29,089 nucleotides of DNA from CAYSRM01 sp964475205. GTDB lineage: Bacteria; Verrucomicrobiota; Kiritimatiellia; UBA8416; CAYSRM01. The position numbers and the translations under genes were made by a program. This document shows positions 14,989-21,972 of this stretch, piece by piece (the first letter of the stretch is position 1; the number at the start of each line of letters is the position of its first letter). The notes below the pieces were generated by a model. That model was not told the origin of the DNA and searched no databases. It saw only the letters and a program-made list of their open reading frames with translations. Location: contig CAYYVQ010000034.1 of the NCBI GenBank assembly GCA_964475205.1, forward strand, positions 1 through 29,089, in the 5' to 3' direction.

Positions 14989-15363
14989 CTATCTCAGTTT
15001 CGCCTCAATTGTTGAAAGAAGGTGTTCCGGGTCAACTGGTTTCTGAAGAACCCCGTCCATGCCCATCTCGGAATAATCCACATTTCGCGTGAGGTCGTCG
15101 CCAACGGAACTGAGCATAATGACCGGTGTCTGTTTGTCTACAAGTTTGATTTCCTTAACCAGGTTTGTTCCTGAGTCTATTTCCTCCATCATAAGATCGA
15201 CGAGCACCAGGTCGGGCTTTTCTTCTTTAAACTTCCGTAGGCCCTGTTCAGCGCTTGGCGCGGTATCCATTATATAGTCATTGCTTTCTATAATGGTTCG
15301 CATGGAATCGAGAAAATCCGCGTCGTCGTCTACACAGAGTATTACTGGTTTACCTTCTTTCAT
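14989..15363 (-). CDS. Stand-alone receiver-domain response regulator
   Basis: A 124-aa protein consisting only of a CheY-like receiver domain: acidic pocket DDD (12-14), phosphoacceptor D56 in LVLVDLMM, the switch Ser85 in MLSS, and Lys108 in QKPVD. There is no DNA-binding or enzymatic output domain, so it must act by protein contact or as a phosphorelay intermediate. ATG 15363 follows AAAGGAG; the frame is open upstream but only into hoxW. It begins 13 bp after hoxW and is the last gene of the hydrogenase operon, so it is presumably made with the hydrogenase. No histidine kinase is present in the window. Its partner and role are unknown. Confidence 0.9.
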   Translation of the reverse strand: MKEGKPVILCVDDDADFLDSMRTIIESNDYIMDTAPSAEQGLRKFKEEKPDLVLVDLMMEEIDSGTNLVKEIKLVDKQTPVIMLSSVGDDLTRNVDYSEMGMDGVLQKPVDPEHLLSTIEAKLR

Positions 15364-15376
15364 GGCCGGCTCCTTT

Positions 15377-15865
15377 TCAGTTTCTGGAAGAGTGCAGAAT
15401 GCCTGATTCCGCAAAAGACCCTTCGTTTATGCACTGTTTAATAAATGTTTCTGCTTCCAGCATATTCTTTCTGGCTTTCTTAGAGAGTTTTTCCCCGAAT
15501 TCGTTGAAGTTGTATCCCCGGATTCCCAGTATATAACCCTCTACTTCCTTATGAAAGAGCTTTCTGGCCAGACCAAGCACCTGTGCGGGCTCGACTCCGT
15601 GGCTTGTAAAGCTCATAACGTTTTCGGCAGCTTCTATTGCCTGGAAACGGAACGGTTCTGGACCGTTGACTTCAGCGTCGGCAAAAACGCACAGGTCGTT
15701 TTGTGCGACTGCGTGGGCGTCTTCCACGGTCAACTGATAGTCTGCTTCCACTGTTACGCCCGGAATATCATTCTCCATCAGGCGCTGGGCCAGGGCGGGC
15801 CCCAGTCCGTCATCCAGCCTGCCGGGATTTCCGTAGCCGATGATCAGTATGCGCTTACCGTTCAT
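15377..15865 (-). CDS. hoxW: Hydrogenase maturation endopeptidase
   Basis: Protease that removes the C-terminal extension of the [NiFe] hydrogenase large subunit after nickel insertion. The 162-aa product has the family layout: GYGNPGRLDDGLG at 10-22, an Asp in FADAEVNG (D63) and a His in TSHGVEP (H89), matching the nickel-sensing acidic residues and His of HycI/HoxW proteins. Its ATG overlaps the hoxH stop (ATGA), so enzyme and substrate are translationally coupled. HoxH indeed carries a 25-residue tail after its last Cys-His motif, giving this protease its target. Confidence 0.9.
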   Translation of the reverse strand: MNGKRILIIGYGNPGRLDDGLGPALAQRLMENDIPGVTVEADYQLTVEDAHAVAQNDLCVFADAEVNGPEPFRFQAIEAAENVMSFTSHGVEPAQVLGLARKLFHKEVEGYILGIRGYNFNEFGEKLSKKARKNMLEAETFIKQCINEGSFAESGILHSSRN

Positions 15866-17304
15866 TTTTTTGATCTACTGTCCAGCAATTCTCCATCTGA
15901 GTCGTAAAGCTCTACTTTAAGCGGCATTTTGCCCATGGCGTGAGTCGCGCATGAGAGGCACGGGTCGTAGGCTCGAATGGCAACTTCGATGTTATTCAGA
16001 AGCCCTTCGGTTACTTCATTCCCCGAAAGTTTATCCCGCGCCACTTTGCGAACAGCCATATTCATGGGCTCGTTGTTGCTTGTGGTTGATACGATCAGGT
16101 TTGCCATAACGACCTGGTCATCATCGTTGACTTTGTAGTGATGGAAGAGTGTTCCGCGCGGAGCCTCAAGGAGTCCAACGCATTCGTTGCGGCGCTCGCC
16201 CTTGGCTACCAGATCTTCGCCCTGGAGGTCGGAGTCGTTAAGCAGCTCTTTGATTTTTTCCACGGAATGCAACATCTCTATCATGCGCGCCCAGTGATAC
16301 GCCATGGTGATGTTGTTCGGCTTATTGTCTGTGACGGCCATGAATTCCTTGCGAGCTTCTTCGGCTTCGGGCGTGTCGATGAAATCGCAGGCGTTCACTC
16401 TAGCCAGCGGTCCCACCCTGTACCAGCCTTTTTCCGGGCCGAGCGATTTGATGAAAGGGAATTTCATGTACGACCATGATTTGACCTCTTCGCCGATATA
16501 GTCCACGTAATTGCGGTAATCGACCTGGTCGAAGATACTGTTGCCTCCAGCGTCAATTGCTCTGAGGTTGCCGTGGTACAGGTCCATGGCGCCGTCCTCG
16601 CGCACGAGCGACAGATGGTTGGAATCAAACGATCCGAATGGCTTCAGCTCTTCGAGGTGTTCCACCGTGTAATCTTTGGCGATCTTAAGTGCGCTGCGTG
16701 ACCAATCCATGATCTGGTCAATGTCCTTGAGAAAGCTGTCCCGTTCCTCGATGGACAGGTTCTTGTTGATTCCGCCCGGTATAGCTCCGGTTCCATGAAT
16801 CTTTTTGCCGGCGGTTGCCTTGATGATTTCCTGGCCGTATTTGCGGAGCATTACGCCCTGGACCGCGAGGTCCGGATATTTTTTTGCCACGCCTATGACG
16901 TTTCTTATCGCTGGATCAGCCTCAAAGCCGAACAGAAGATCGGGGGAAACAAGATGGAAGAAATGCAGCGCGTGAGATTGCAGCGTTTGTCCGTAATGCA
17001 TGAGCCTGCGCATTTTTTCGGCTGTGGGGGTGAGATTCTCGCCGCCCACTATCCAGTCCATGGCCTTGGCCGCGCAAAGGTGGTGGCTTACCGGGCATAT
17101 GCCGCAGAGTCTCTGGACAGTTACCGGAACCTCCCAGAACGGGCGGCCCTGGATGAACCTTTCGAATCCGCGGAATTCCACAATATGAAAACGAGCCTGC
17201 TCGACCTCGTTTTTATCATTAAGCAATAGTGAAACCTTGCCGTGGCCTTCAACGCGGGTCACAGGTTCAATAGCTATTCTTCTGAGTGTATCTTGTTTAT
17301 TCAC
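15862..17304 (-). CDS. hoxH: NAD-linked [NiFe] hydrogenase large subunit
   Basis: Catalytic subunit that binds the NiFe(CN)2CO centre where H2 is split or formed. The 480-aa product has both nickel-binding motifs: RLCGICPVSHH (Cys67, Cys70) near the N-terminus and DPCLSCATH (Cys449, Cys452, His455) near the C-terminus. A tail of 25 residues after His455 is the expected cleavage substrate of HoxW. The start is a GTG at 17304 with a perfect GGAGGT ribosome site. No in-frame TGA suggests selenocysteine; the fourth ligand is an ordinary Cys. It lies 17 bp after hoxY. The motif types together with HoxU/HoxEF indicate group 3d, the bidirectional NAD(H)-linked class. Confidence 0.95.
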   Translation of the reverse strand: MNKQDTLRRIAIEPVTRVEGHGKVSLLLNDKNEVEQARFHIVEFRGFERFIQGRPFWEVPVTVQRLCGICPVSHHLCAAKAMDWIVGGENLTPTAEKMRRLMHYGQTLQSHALHFFHLVSPDLLFGFEADPAIRNVIGVAKKYPDLAVQGVMLRKYGQEIIKATAGKKIHGTGAIPGGINKNLSIEERDSFLKDIDQIMDWSRSALKIAKDYTVEHLEELKPFGSFDSNHLSLVREDGAMDLYHGNLRAIDAGGNSIFDQVDYRNYVDYIGEEVKSWSYMKFPFIKSLGPEKGWYRVGPLARVNACDFIDTPEAEEARKEFMAVTDNKPNNITMAYHWARMIEMLHSVEKIKELLNDSDLQGEDLVAKGERRNECVGLLEAPRGTLFHHYKVNDDDQVVMANLIVSTTSNNEPMNMAVRKVARDKLSGNEVTEGLLNNIEVAIRAYDPCLSCATHAMGKMPLKVELYDSDGELLDSRSKK

Positions 17305-17321
17305 GTATCGACCTCCGTTAA

Positions 17322-17867
17322 TCAGTCGTATTTTATCAGTTCGTACGGCAGATCCATGGGCTTATTGTTCAGTAAAGCCACCAGAGCCTGCCAGATTGTG
17401 TCTGCGGGCGGGGGGCAGCCCGGCAGAAAATAGTCGATCTTGACTACATGCTGCACGGGGTAGACCTTGTCCAGCAGAAGAGGCAGTTCCTTGTTGTTGG
17501 GAATCTGTTTGTCCGGGTTATGCACCGTAGGTCCGTTAAGATATGCTTCTTCAAGGCATTCTTTAAGCGGGATAGTGTTGCGCATTGCAGGAACTCCGCC
17601 CATAGTAGCGCAGTCGCCCAGGGCGACCAGAACGTCGCAATGGTTTCGGAAATCCTGGAGAACGTGTACGTTATCGTCGTTGCAGCAGCCTCCTTCGATC
17701 AGGCCCACGGCACACCTCCCCGTGAATTTTTTGATGTCGTCTATTGGAGATTTATCGAAATCAACAATGTCAATAAGCTCAAGTATCCGCTCATCGATGT
17801 CCAGGATTGACATGTGACAACCGAAACATCCCGCCAGTGAAGTTGTAGCAACTTTCGGTTTTTCCAT
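17322..17867 (-). CDS. hoxY: [NiFe] hydrogenase small subunit
   Basis: Small electron-transfer subunit that pairs with HoxH and carries the proximal [4Fe-4S] cluster. The 181-aa product lacks the extra clusters of uptake hydrogenases, as HoxY proteins do. Cluster ligands are visible in LAGCFGCHMS (Cys14, Cys17), GLIEGGCCNDDN, LGDCATMGG and LPGCPPPADTIW. No twin-arginine signal is present, so the enzyme is cytoplasmic. The start ATG overlaps the hoxU stop by one base (TAATG). Confidence 0.95.
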   Translation of the reverse strand: MEKPKVATTSLAGCFGCHMSILDIDERILELIDIVDFDKSPIDDIKKFTGRCAVGLIEGGCCNDDNVHVLQDFRNHCDVLVALGDCATMGGVPAMRNTIPLKECLEEAYLNGPTVHNPDKQIPNNKELPLLLDKVYPVQHVVKIDYFLPGCPPPADTIWQALVALLNNKPMDLPYELIKYD

Positions 17868-18598
17868 TACTCTGCGCCTTTCTTGTCTGCCTGTGCGGCC
17901 TTTTTCTCAATGTCGGAACCTATAGGTTCGTGATCGTATCTGCGTCTTCCGATCGGAACGGAATAGCCGACTCTTTTTTTCAGAATTGCTCCGACCGGGC
18001 ATACTTCCACTGCCTTGTCGGAAACGTCGAGCTTTGTGTCGGAAAGCTTAGCGTCAGAGTTGACCGCAACTTTCTTATCGGGACCTCGACCGACAAATTC
18101 GAACACGGTTTTGCCGTCGACATCGCGGGATGCCCTTACGCACCTTCCGCAGAGTATGCAGCGGTTCCTGTCGATGAACACATCAGGGTGAGAGGCGTCT
18201 ATGTCGCGTTGAGGAAACAGGTACGGGTATTTCGGCGCCATCATGCCGAGACGATAACCCATGGCCTGGAGTTCGCAGTCGCCGCTTTTTTCGCAGAACA
18301 TGCAGAAATGATTCCCCTCGACGAAAAGCATTTCGATAAGATTTCTGCGGTAGTTCTTGAGTTCTTCGGTGTCGTTTTCGACAGCCATACCTTCCGCCAC
18401 CGGTTGTGTGCATGCCGATTGGGGGCGCCCGTTTACCATAACGGTGCATACCCGGCAGCTTCCGTGAGCTACCAGTCCCTCGATATAGCACAGGCGCGGA
18501 ATATATATTCCCGCGTTATCCGCGGCTTCAATTATTGTCTGTCCCTTTTGCCCCTCGACTTCCACACCGTCGATAGTGAATTTAACTTTATCGCTCAT
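17867..18598 (-). CDS. hoxU: Hydrogenase iron-sulfur diaphorase subunit
   Basis: Links the diaphorase flavin site to the hydrogenase through iron-sulfur clusters. The 243-aa product has a plant-type [2Fe-2S] domain (Cys37, Cys48, Cys51, Cys63), a His-Cys3 [4Fe-4S] site (His97, Cys99, Cys102, Cys108 in NHFCMFCEKSGDC) and a further [4Fe-4S] motif CILCGRC with Cys200 in EVCPVG. This is the N-terminal part of complex I NuoG, the usual HoxU layout and length. ATG 18598 has AAGGA upstream, 24 bp after the hoxEF stop. The last 30 residues are charged and variable. Confidence 0.93.
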   Translation of the reverse strand: MSDKVKFTIDGVEVEGQKGQTIIEAADNAGIYIPRLCYIEGLVAHGSCRVCTVMVNGRPQSACTQPVAEGMAVENDTEELKNYRRNLIEMLFVEGNHFCMFCEKSGDCELQAMGYRLGMMAPKYPYLFPQRDIDASHPDVFIDRNRCILCGRCVRASRDVDGKTVFEFVGRGPDKKVAVNSDAKLSDTKLDVSDKAVEVCPVGAILKKRVGYSVPIGRRRYDHEPIGSDIEKKAAQADKKGAE

Positions 18599-18622
18599 TG
18601 CTTTTTATCCTTTGTCTGCCTT

Positions 18623-20452
18623 TCAGTACAGTTCTGAAGAATGCCCGGCTATAGACTCTGAATCCTGAAGCGCGGTTTCGACGTCAAAAGACGGTTTCAT
18701 GCCTTCGTGTTTACGGTCTGCCCCGGCTTTTGCTTCCTCTATGAGGCTGTCGTATTCGGAGCGGAAGTTTTCAATTGTTGAAAGAACCGGGTTCGGCGAG
18801 GTCTGCCCAAGTCCGCACCTGCTGGTTGTCTTGACTGTTTTGCCCAATTCCTGCAGGTAGGAAACATCAGCTTCAACGCCTCTACCGTTGATAATCTTGT
18901 CGAGCCGTTCCTTGAGCAGGACGTTTCCAACCCTGCACGGCGTGCAGTAGCCGCAGCTTTCGTCAATAAAGAATTCCATGAATTTGGAAGCTATCTGCAG
19001 CGGGTTCCTGTCCTCGTTGAATATCATTATCGAACCGCCAGTGGCGAGGTCGTCGTAGCAGATTACCCTGTTGAACTGGTCAGGTCCAACCATCTGGCCA
19101 GCTGCGCCGCCGACCTGGACGGCCTTGGTTTTTTCAGCCCCGGTTTTTTCCAGCAGCTCATTAAGGCTGACGCCGAACGGGATTTCGTAGATGCCGGGTT
19201 TTTTGCAGTCGCCTGATACGCTGAGCAGCTTGGTTCCCGGGCTTCCGTCTGTACCCATCTCTGCGAACCATCCGGGTCCTTTATCAAGTATCCGGGAAAC
19301 GCAGCAGAATGTTTCTACGTTATTTACGGTTGTCGGAGAAGAGAGGTAGCCTTCCTGGGCGGGGAAGGGGGGACGTGTTTTGGGATCGCCGCGCAATCCT
19401 TCGCATGAACTGATCAGCGCCGTTTCCTCTCCGCAGACATAAGCGCCTGCGCCCATCTGTATACGGATATCGAAATCGAAACCCTTCTTTCCTGCTGCGT
19501 CTTTGCCAAGAAGGCCGTCATCGCGACGTTGTTTCAGAATATTCTCGAGATATGGCCTCAGGTAGGCGTATTCGCCTCTGATGTAAAGTATGCCGACTGA
19601 AGATCCGATAGCGTAACCGGCAATTGTCATGCCCTCGAAAAGCAGCTCGGGGCATTCTGTCAGAACAACTCTGTCTTTGAAGGTTCCGGGCTCGCCTTCG
19701 TCCGCGTTGCAGATTACGTAACGCTTCTTGCCTTCTGCCTTACGAGTGAACTCCCACTTCATCCCTGTGGGGAACCCTGCGCCGCCTCTACCGCGAAGTC
19801 GGGAGGTCTTGACGTCCCTGATGACTTCCTGCGGGGTCATGGCAAGGGCTTTTTTGAGGCCGGTGCCTGATTCGTAATCAGCGAAAATAACTTCGCCTTT
19901 TTCCCTGATATTATTTTTGACCATACTTCTGACGAGCTCATGAGAGTTTTTCCCGTCTCCCATTTCATTGACGAGTCCGGATAAATCGTCGCTGGTCTTG
20001 AGATGCTCGGCTATTTCTGTGGCTTTTTCGGCATCCAGGTTGGTAACCATGGTGTCATTTACAAGGGCAGCGGGTGACTGGTCGCACATTCCCATGCAGG
20101 CGGTATGCTCAAGAGAAATCTTTCCGTCAGGGGTAGTCTCACCGAAGTCGATACCCAGAGACTTCCTGAAGGCATCCGCAACTTCGGCGCATCCTTTCAG
20201 CGAGTCCATGACATCGTTGCACATGCGAATGACGACTTTGCCTTTCGGCGCGTCAGAGAGGAATGAATAGAACGAGACTACGCCCTCGACTTCAACCCTG
20301 TGTCCTTTGACACAGTCTGCTATGACGTCCATGGCGTTGCCCGGTATGTGCCCGAATTCGGACTGGACATCGCGAACTATGTCCATCATACGCGTGCGGT
20401 CATTATCATATGCTGCGCATATTTCTTTCAGTTTTCTTGCGTTATCACTCAT
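18623..20452 (-). CDS. hoxF: Fused HoxE-HoxF diaphorase subunit
   Basis: NAD(H)-binding diaphorase of the hydrogenase. The 609-aa product joins a NuoE/HoxE-like thioredoxin-fold domain (about 1-150) to a NuoF/HoxF-like domain. HoxF marks are RGRGGAGFPTGMKW (219-232) for FMN, GAGAYVCGEETALISSCEG (334-352) for NAD, and the [4Fe-4S] ligands Cys500, Cys503, Cys506 and Cys546. The N-terminal domain has Cys78, Cys119 and Cys123, but where the usual four-Cys [2Fe-2S] pattern has Cys, five residues after Cys78, there is Asp83; Cys88 is nearby. It is the first gene of the operon; ATG 20452 has GAGGA at good spacing. The fusion resembles HoxF of Ralstonia-type soluble hydrogenases rather than the separate HoxE and HoxF of cyanobacteria. 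Confidence 0.93.
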   Translation of the reverse strand: MSDNARKLKEICAAYDNDRTRMMDIVRDVQSEFGHIPGNAMDVIADCVKGHRVEVEGVVSFYSFLSDAPKGKVVIRMCNDVMDSLKGCAEVADAFRKSLGIDFGETTPDGKISLEHTACMGMCDQSPAALVNDTMVTNLDAEKATEIAEHLKTSDDLSGLVNEMGDGKNSHELVRSMVKNNIREKGEVIFADYESGTGLKKALAMTPQEVIRDVKTSRLRGRGGAGFPTGMKWEFTRKAEGKKRYVICNADEGEPGTFKDRVVLTECPELLFEGMTIAGYAIGSSVGILYIRGEYAYLRPYLENILKQRRDDGLLGKDAAGKKGFDFDIRIQMGAGAYVCGEETALISSCEGLRGDPKTRPPFPAQEGYLSSPTTVNNVETFCCVSRILDKGPGWFAEMGTDGSPGTKLLSVSGDCKKPGIYEIPFGVSLNELLEKTGAEKTKAVQVGGAAGQMVGPDQFNRVICYDDLATGGSIMIFNEDRNPLQIASKFMEFFIDESCGYCTPCRVGNVLLKERLDKIINGRGVEADVSYLQELGKTVKTTSRCGLGQTSPNPVLSTIENFRSEYDSLIEEAKAGADRKHEGMKPSFDVETALQDSESIAGHSSELY

Positions 20453-20879
20453 ATTGGATCCTCACCAGCTTTCTTGATTCGGGAAAGGACGTAAGCTGCC
20501 CTGTCCCTGCTTCATATGAAGAACGGAAAACACCGCATGGTTCCCTGCGATTTATTTGACAAAAAATTAACGCTTTAAGGGGTGAAAAGTCAAGTCTCAA
20601 ATGGCATTTGCTGAACTTTTTTTGTTTTGGAAATAGTCTATTGAGAGGTTATGGTCTTACGGCTGAGTTTGTGCAAGTTCGTAGTTCAGATAAAGTTGAG
20701 TTTTTGACGAAACAATTTGCGGGCCCCGCCTGCTCCCGACCATCGGGAGGGCAAAACCCGTCGCTTTCCGAACGAGGGAAAGATGATTGCACGTTCGGTA
20801 TGTGGAAAATATGCCGAGTTCGGATTTGTTGTGCCATTGAATCCAAATATTGGAGCTAACAAATGAAAGGAGAAATGAA
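20453..20879. other. Intergenic region upstream of the hydrogenase operon
   Basis: A 427-bp gap between two outward-reading genes. It holds the hoxEF leader, a short AT-rich stretch near 20550-20600 and several palindromes: CTCCCGA-CCA-TCGGGAG (20733-20749), CTTTCC...GGAAAG around 20764-20781 and CCGAACG (20768-20774) paired with CGTTCGG (20792-20798). No reading frame here looks like a gene. An activator of the operon could bind here, but I see no recognisable operator. Confidence 0.6.
20565..20593 (-). promoter_or_regulatory. Possible promoter of the hydrogenase operon
   Basis: On the minus strand TTGACT (20593-20588) and TTAATT (20570-20565) are separated by 17 bases. The -35 box matches 5 of 6 consensus bases, the -10 only 3 of 6. 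A start here would give a leader of about 105 bases before hoxEF. Confidence 0.3.
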
Positions 20880-21920
20880 GTGAGCGCTAAACCGATTAAT
20901 GTAGGAATAGCAGGCCTGGGGCGGAGCGGGTGGAACATACATGCGCGGCTTTTTGATATTGTAGGGACGCGTAAGTATCGGATAACGGCGGTTTATGACC
21001 CTGATATGAATCGGATGAAAGAGGCGAAAGACAAATACGGCTGCGAGCTTTATTCCAGTTATCGCAAGCTGATCGCTGCCCCGGAAGTTGAGCTTGTTGT
21101 AGTTGCTGTGCCCAGTCATCTTCACGCAAAATACACAATTGACGCATTGCAATGCGGAAAACATGTAGTGTGTGAAAAACCGATGGCCGGCAGCGTCAGG
21201 CAGGCGGACAGCATGATTCGGGCTGCTAAGAAATCCGGCAAAGTGTTGACTATATTCCAGAACAGAAGGTATCAGGCCGATTTCCAGCAGGTTAAGAAGA
21301 TAATAGATTCCGGCAAGCTGGGCAGAATAGTGCAGATCAGGATGGCTCAGCATAAATTTACCAGACGCTGGGACTGGCAGACTTTGAAAAAATTCGGCGG
21401 TGGCACAACGTCTAATACGGCTGTTCACACTCTTGACCAGGCGTTGCAGCTTTTCGGTGAAAGAATGCCAAAGGTTTTCTGTTTGAGAGATCGTGCGCTT
21501 ACCCTTGGAGACGCTGATGATCATGTGAAGATTGTGCTTCATGGCAAAGGCGCGCCGACAATTGAAGTGGAGGAGACCGCTGCCTGTGCTTATCCCCAGA
21601 ATAAATGGTTGATAATGGGAACCCGTGGCGGCTTGACCGGCAGTGAACGCGAGCTTAGATGGAAGTATTTCAAGAATAAGACACTGCCACGCAAAGAAGT
21701 TGAAATAGAGCCGATACCTGACAGGACCTACATCAACGAAAAGCTGCCCATGGTTGAAAAGGAATGGACCTCAAATGTGAAGGGACGTCAATTGGAAGCC
21801 AATTTCTACAACGATCTATACCGCTGCATAAGGGCCGGGGGGCCGGTTCCTGTAGGGGCTGAATCTGTGCGAAGGCAGATTGCCATACTGGAGAAATGCA
21901 GGCGTATGGCTCCGGTGTAA
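20880..21920 (+). CDS. Gfo/Idh/MocA family oxidoreductase
   Basis: A second NAD(P)-dependent dehydrogenase of the Gfo/Idh family, 346 aa. The N-terminal Rossmann motif is VGIAGLGRSGWNIHA; the family EKP motif is in KHVVCEKPMAG. The second half has GGTTSNTAVHTLDQALQLFG, in which the His is the typical active-site residue. The start is GTG 20880, preceded at seven bases by AAAGGAG; a TTG at 20850 would extend the protein by ten residues that look unrelated to the family. The substrate is unknown. It is divergent from the hydrogenase operon and convergent with the ABC exporter genes, so it appears to be a single-gene unit. Confidence 0.88.
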   Translation: MSAKPINVGIAGLGRSGWNIHARLFDIVGTRKYRITAVYDPDMNRMKEAKDKYGCELYSSYRKLIAAPEVELVVVAVPSHLHAKYTIDALQCGKHVVCEKPMAGSVRQADSMIRAAKKSGKVLTIFQNRRYQADFQQVKKIIDSGKLGRIVQIRMAQHKFTRRWDWQTLKKFGGGTTSNTAVHTLDQALQLFGERMPKVFCLRDRALTLGDADDHVKIVLHGKGAPTIEVEETAACAYPQNKWLIMGTRGGLTGSERELRWKYFKNKTLPRKEVEIEPIPDRTYINEKLPMVEKEWTSNVKGRQLEANFYNDLYRCIRAGGPVPVGAESVRRQIAILEKCRRMAPV

Positions 21921-21972
21921 GGGAGCCATTGGCATTGCCCGACGAAGCTGCCTGAGCGAAGTCGGGGCAGCT
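21907..21972. terminator. Hairpins between convergent genes
   Basis: TGGCTCC (21907-21913) and GGAGCCA (21922-21928) form a stem around the stop codon of the oxidoreductase gene. Further on, AGCTGCC (21946-21952) pairs with GGCAGCT (21966-21972), and CCCGAC (21938-21943) with GTCGGG (21961-21966), as two competing folds that run into the end of the opposing ABC gene. No T-run follows on either strand. Confidence 0.4.

Noticed and set aside
15862..17304. Selenocysteine version of the hydrogenase large subunit
   Set aside because: The last nickel ligand motif DPCLSCATH contains Cys codons and no in-frame TGA, so it is an ordinary [NiFe] enzyme.
17930..18637. A long + strand reading frame opposite hoxU
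   Set aside because: It is an antisense shadow of hoxU; no family match is evident and the hoxU cluster motifs explain the sequence on the other strand.
18623..20452. Complex I, formate dehydrogenase or [FeFe] hydrogenase module
   Set aside because: The HoxY and HoxH genes with NiFe ligands follow in the same operon, and no H-cluster motif or molybdopterin subunit is present.
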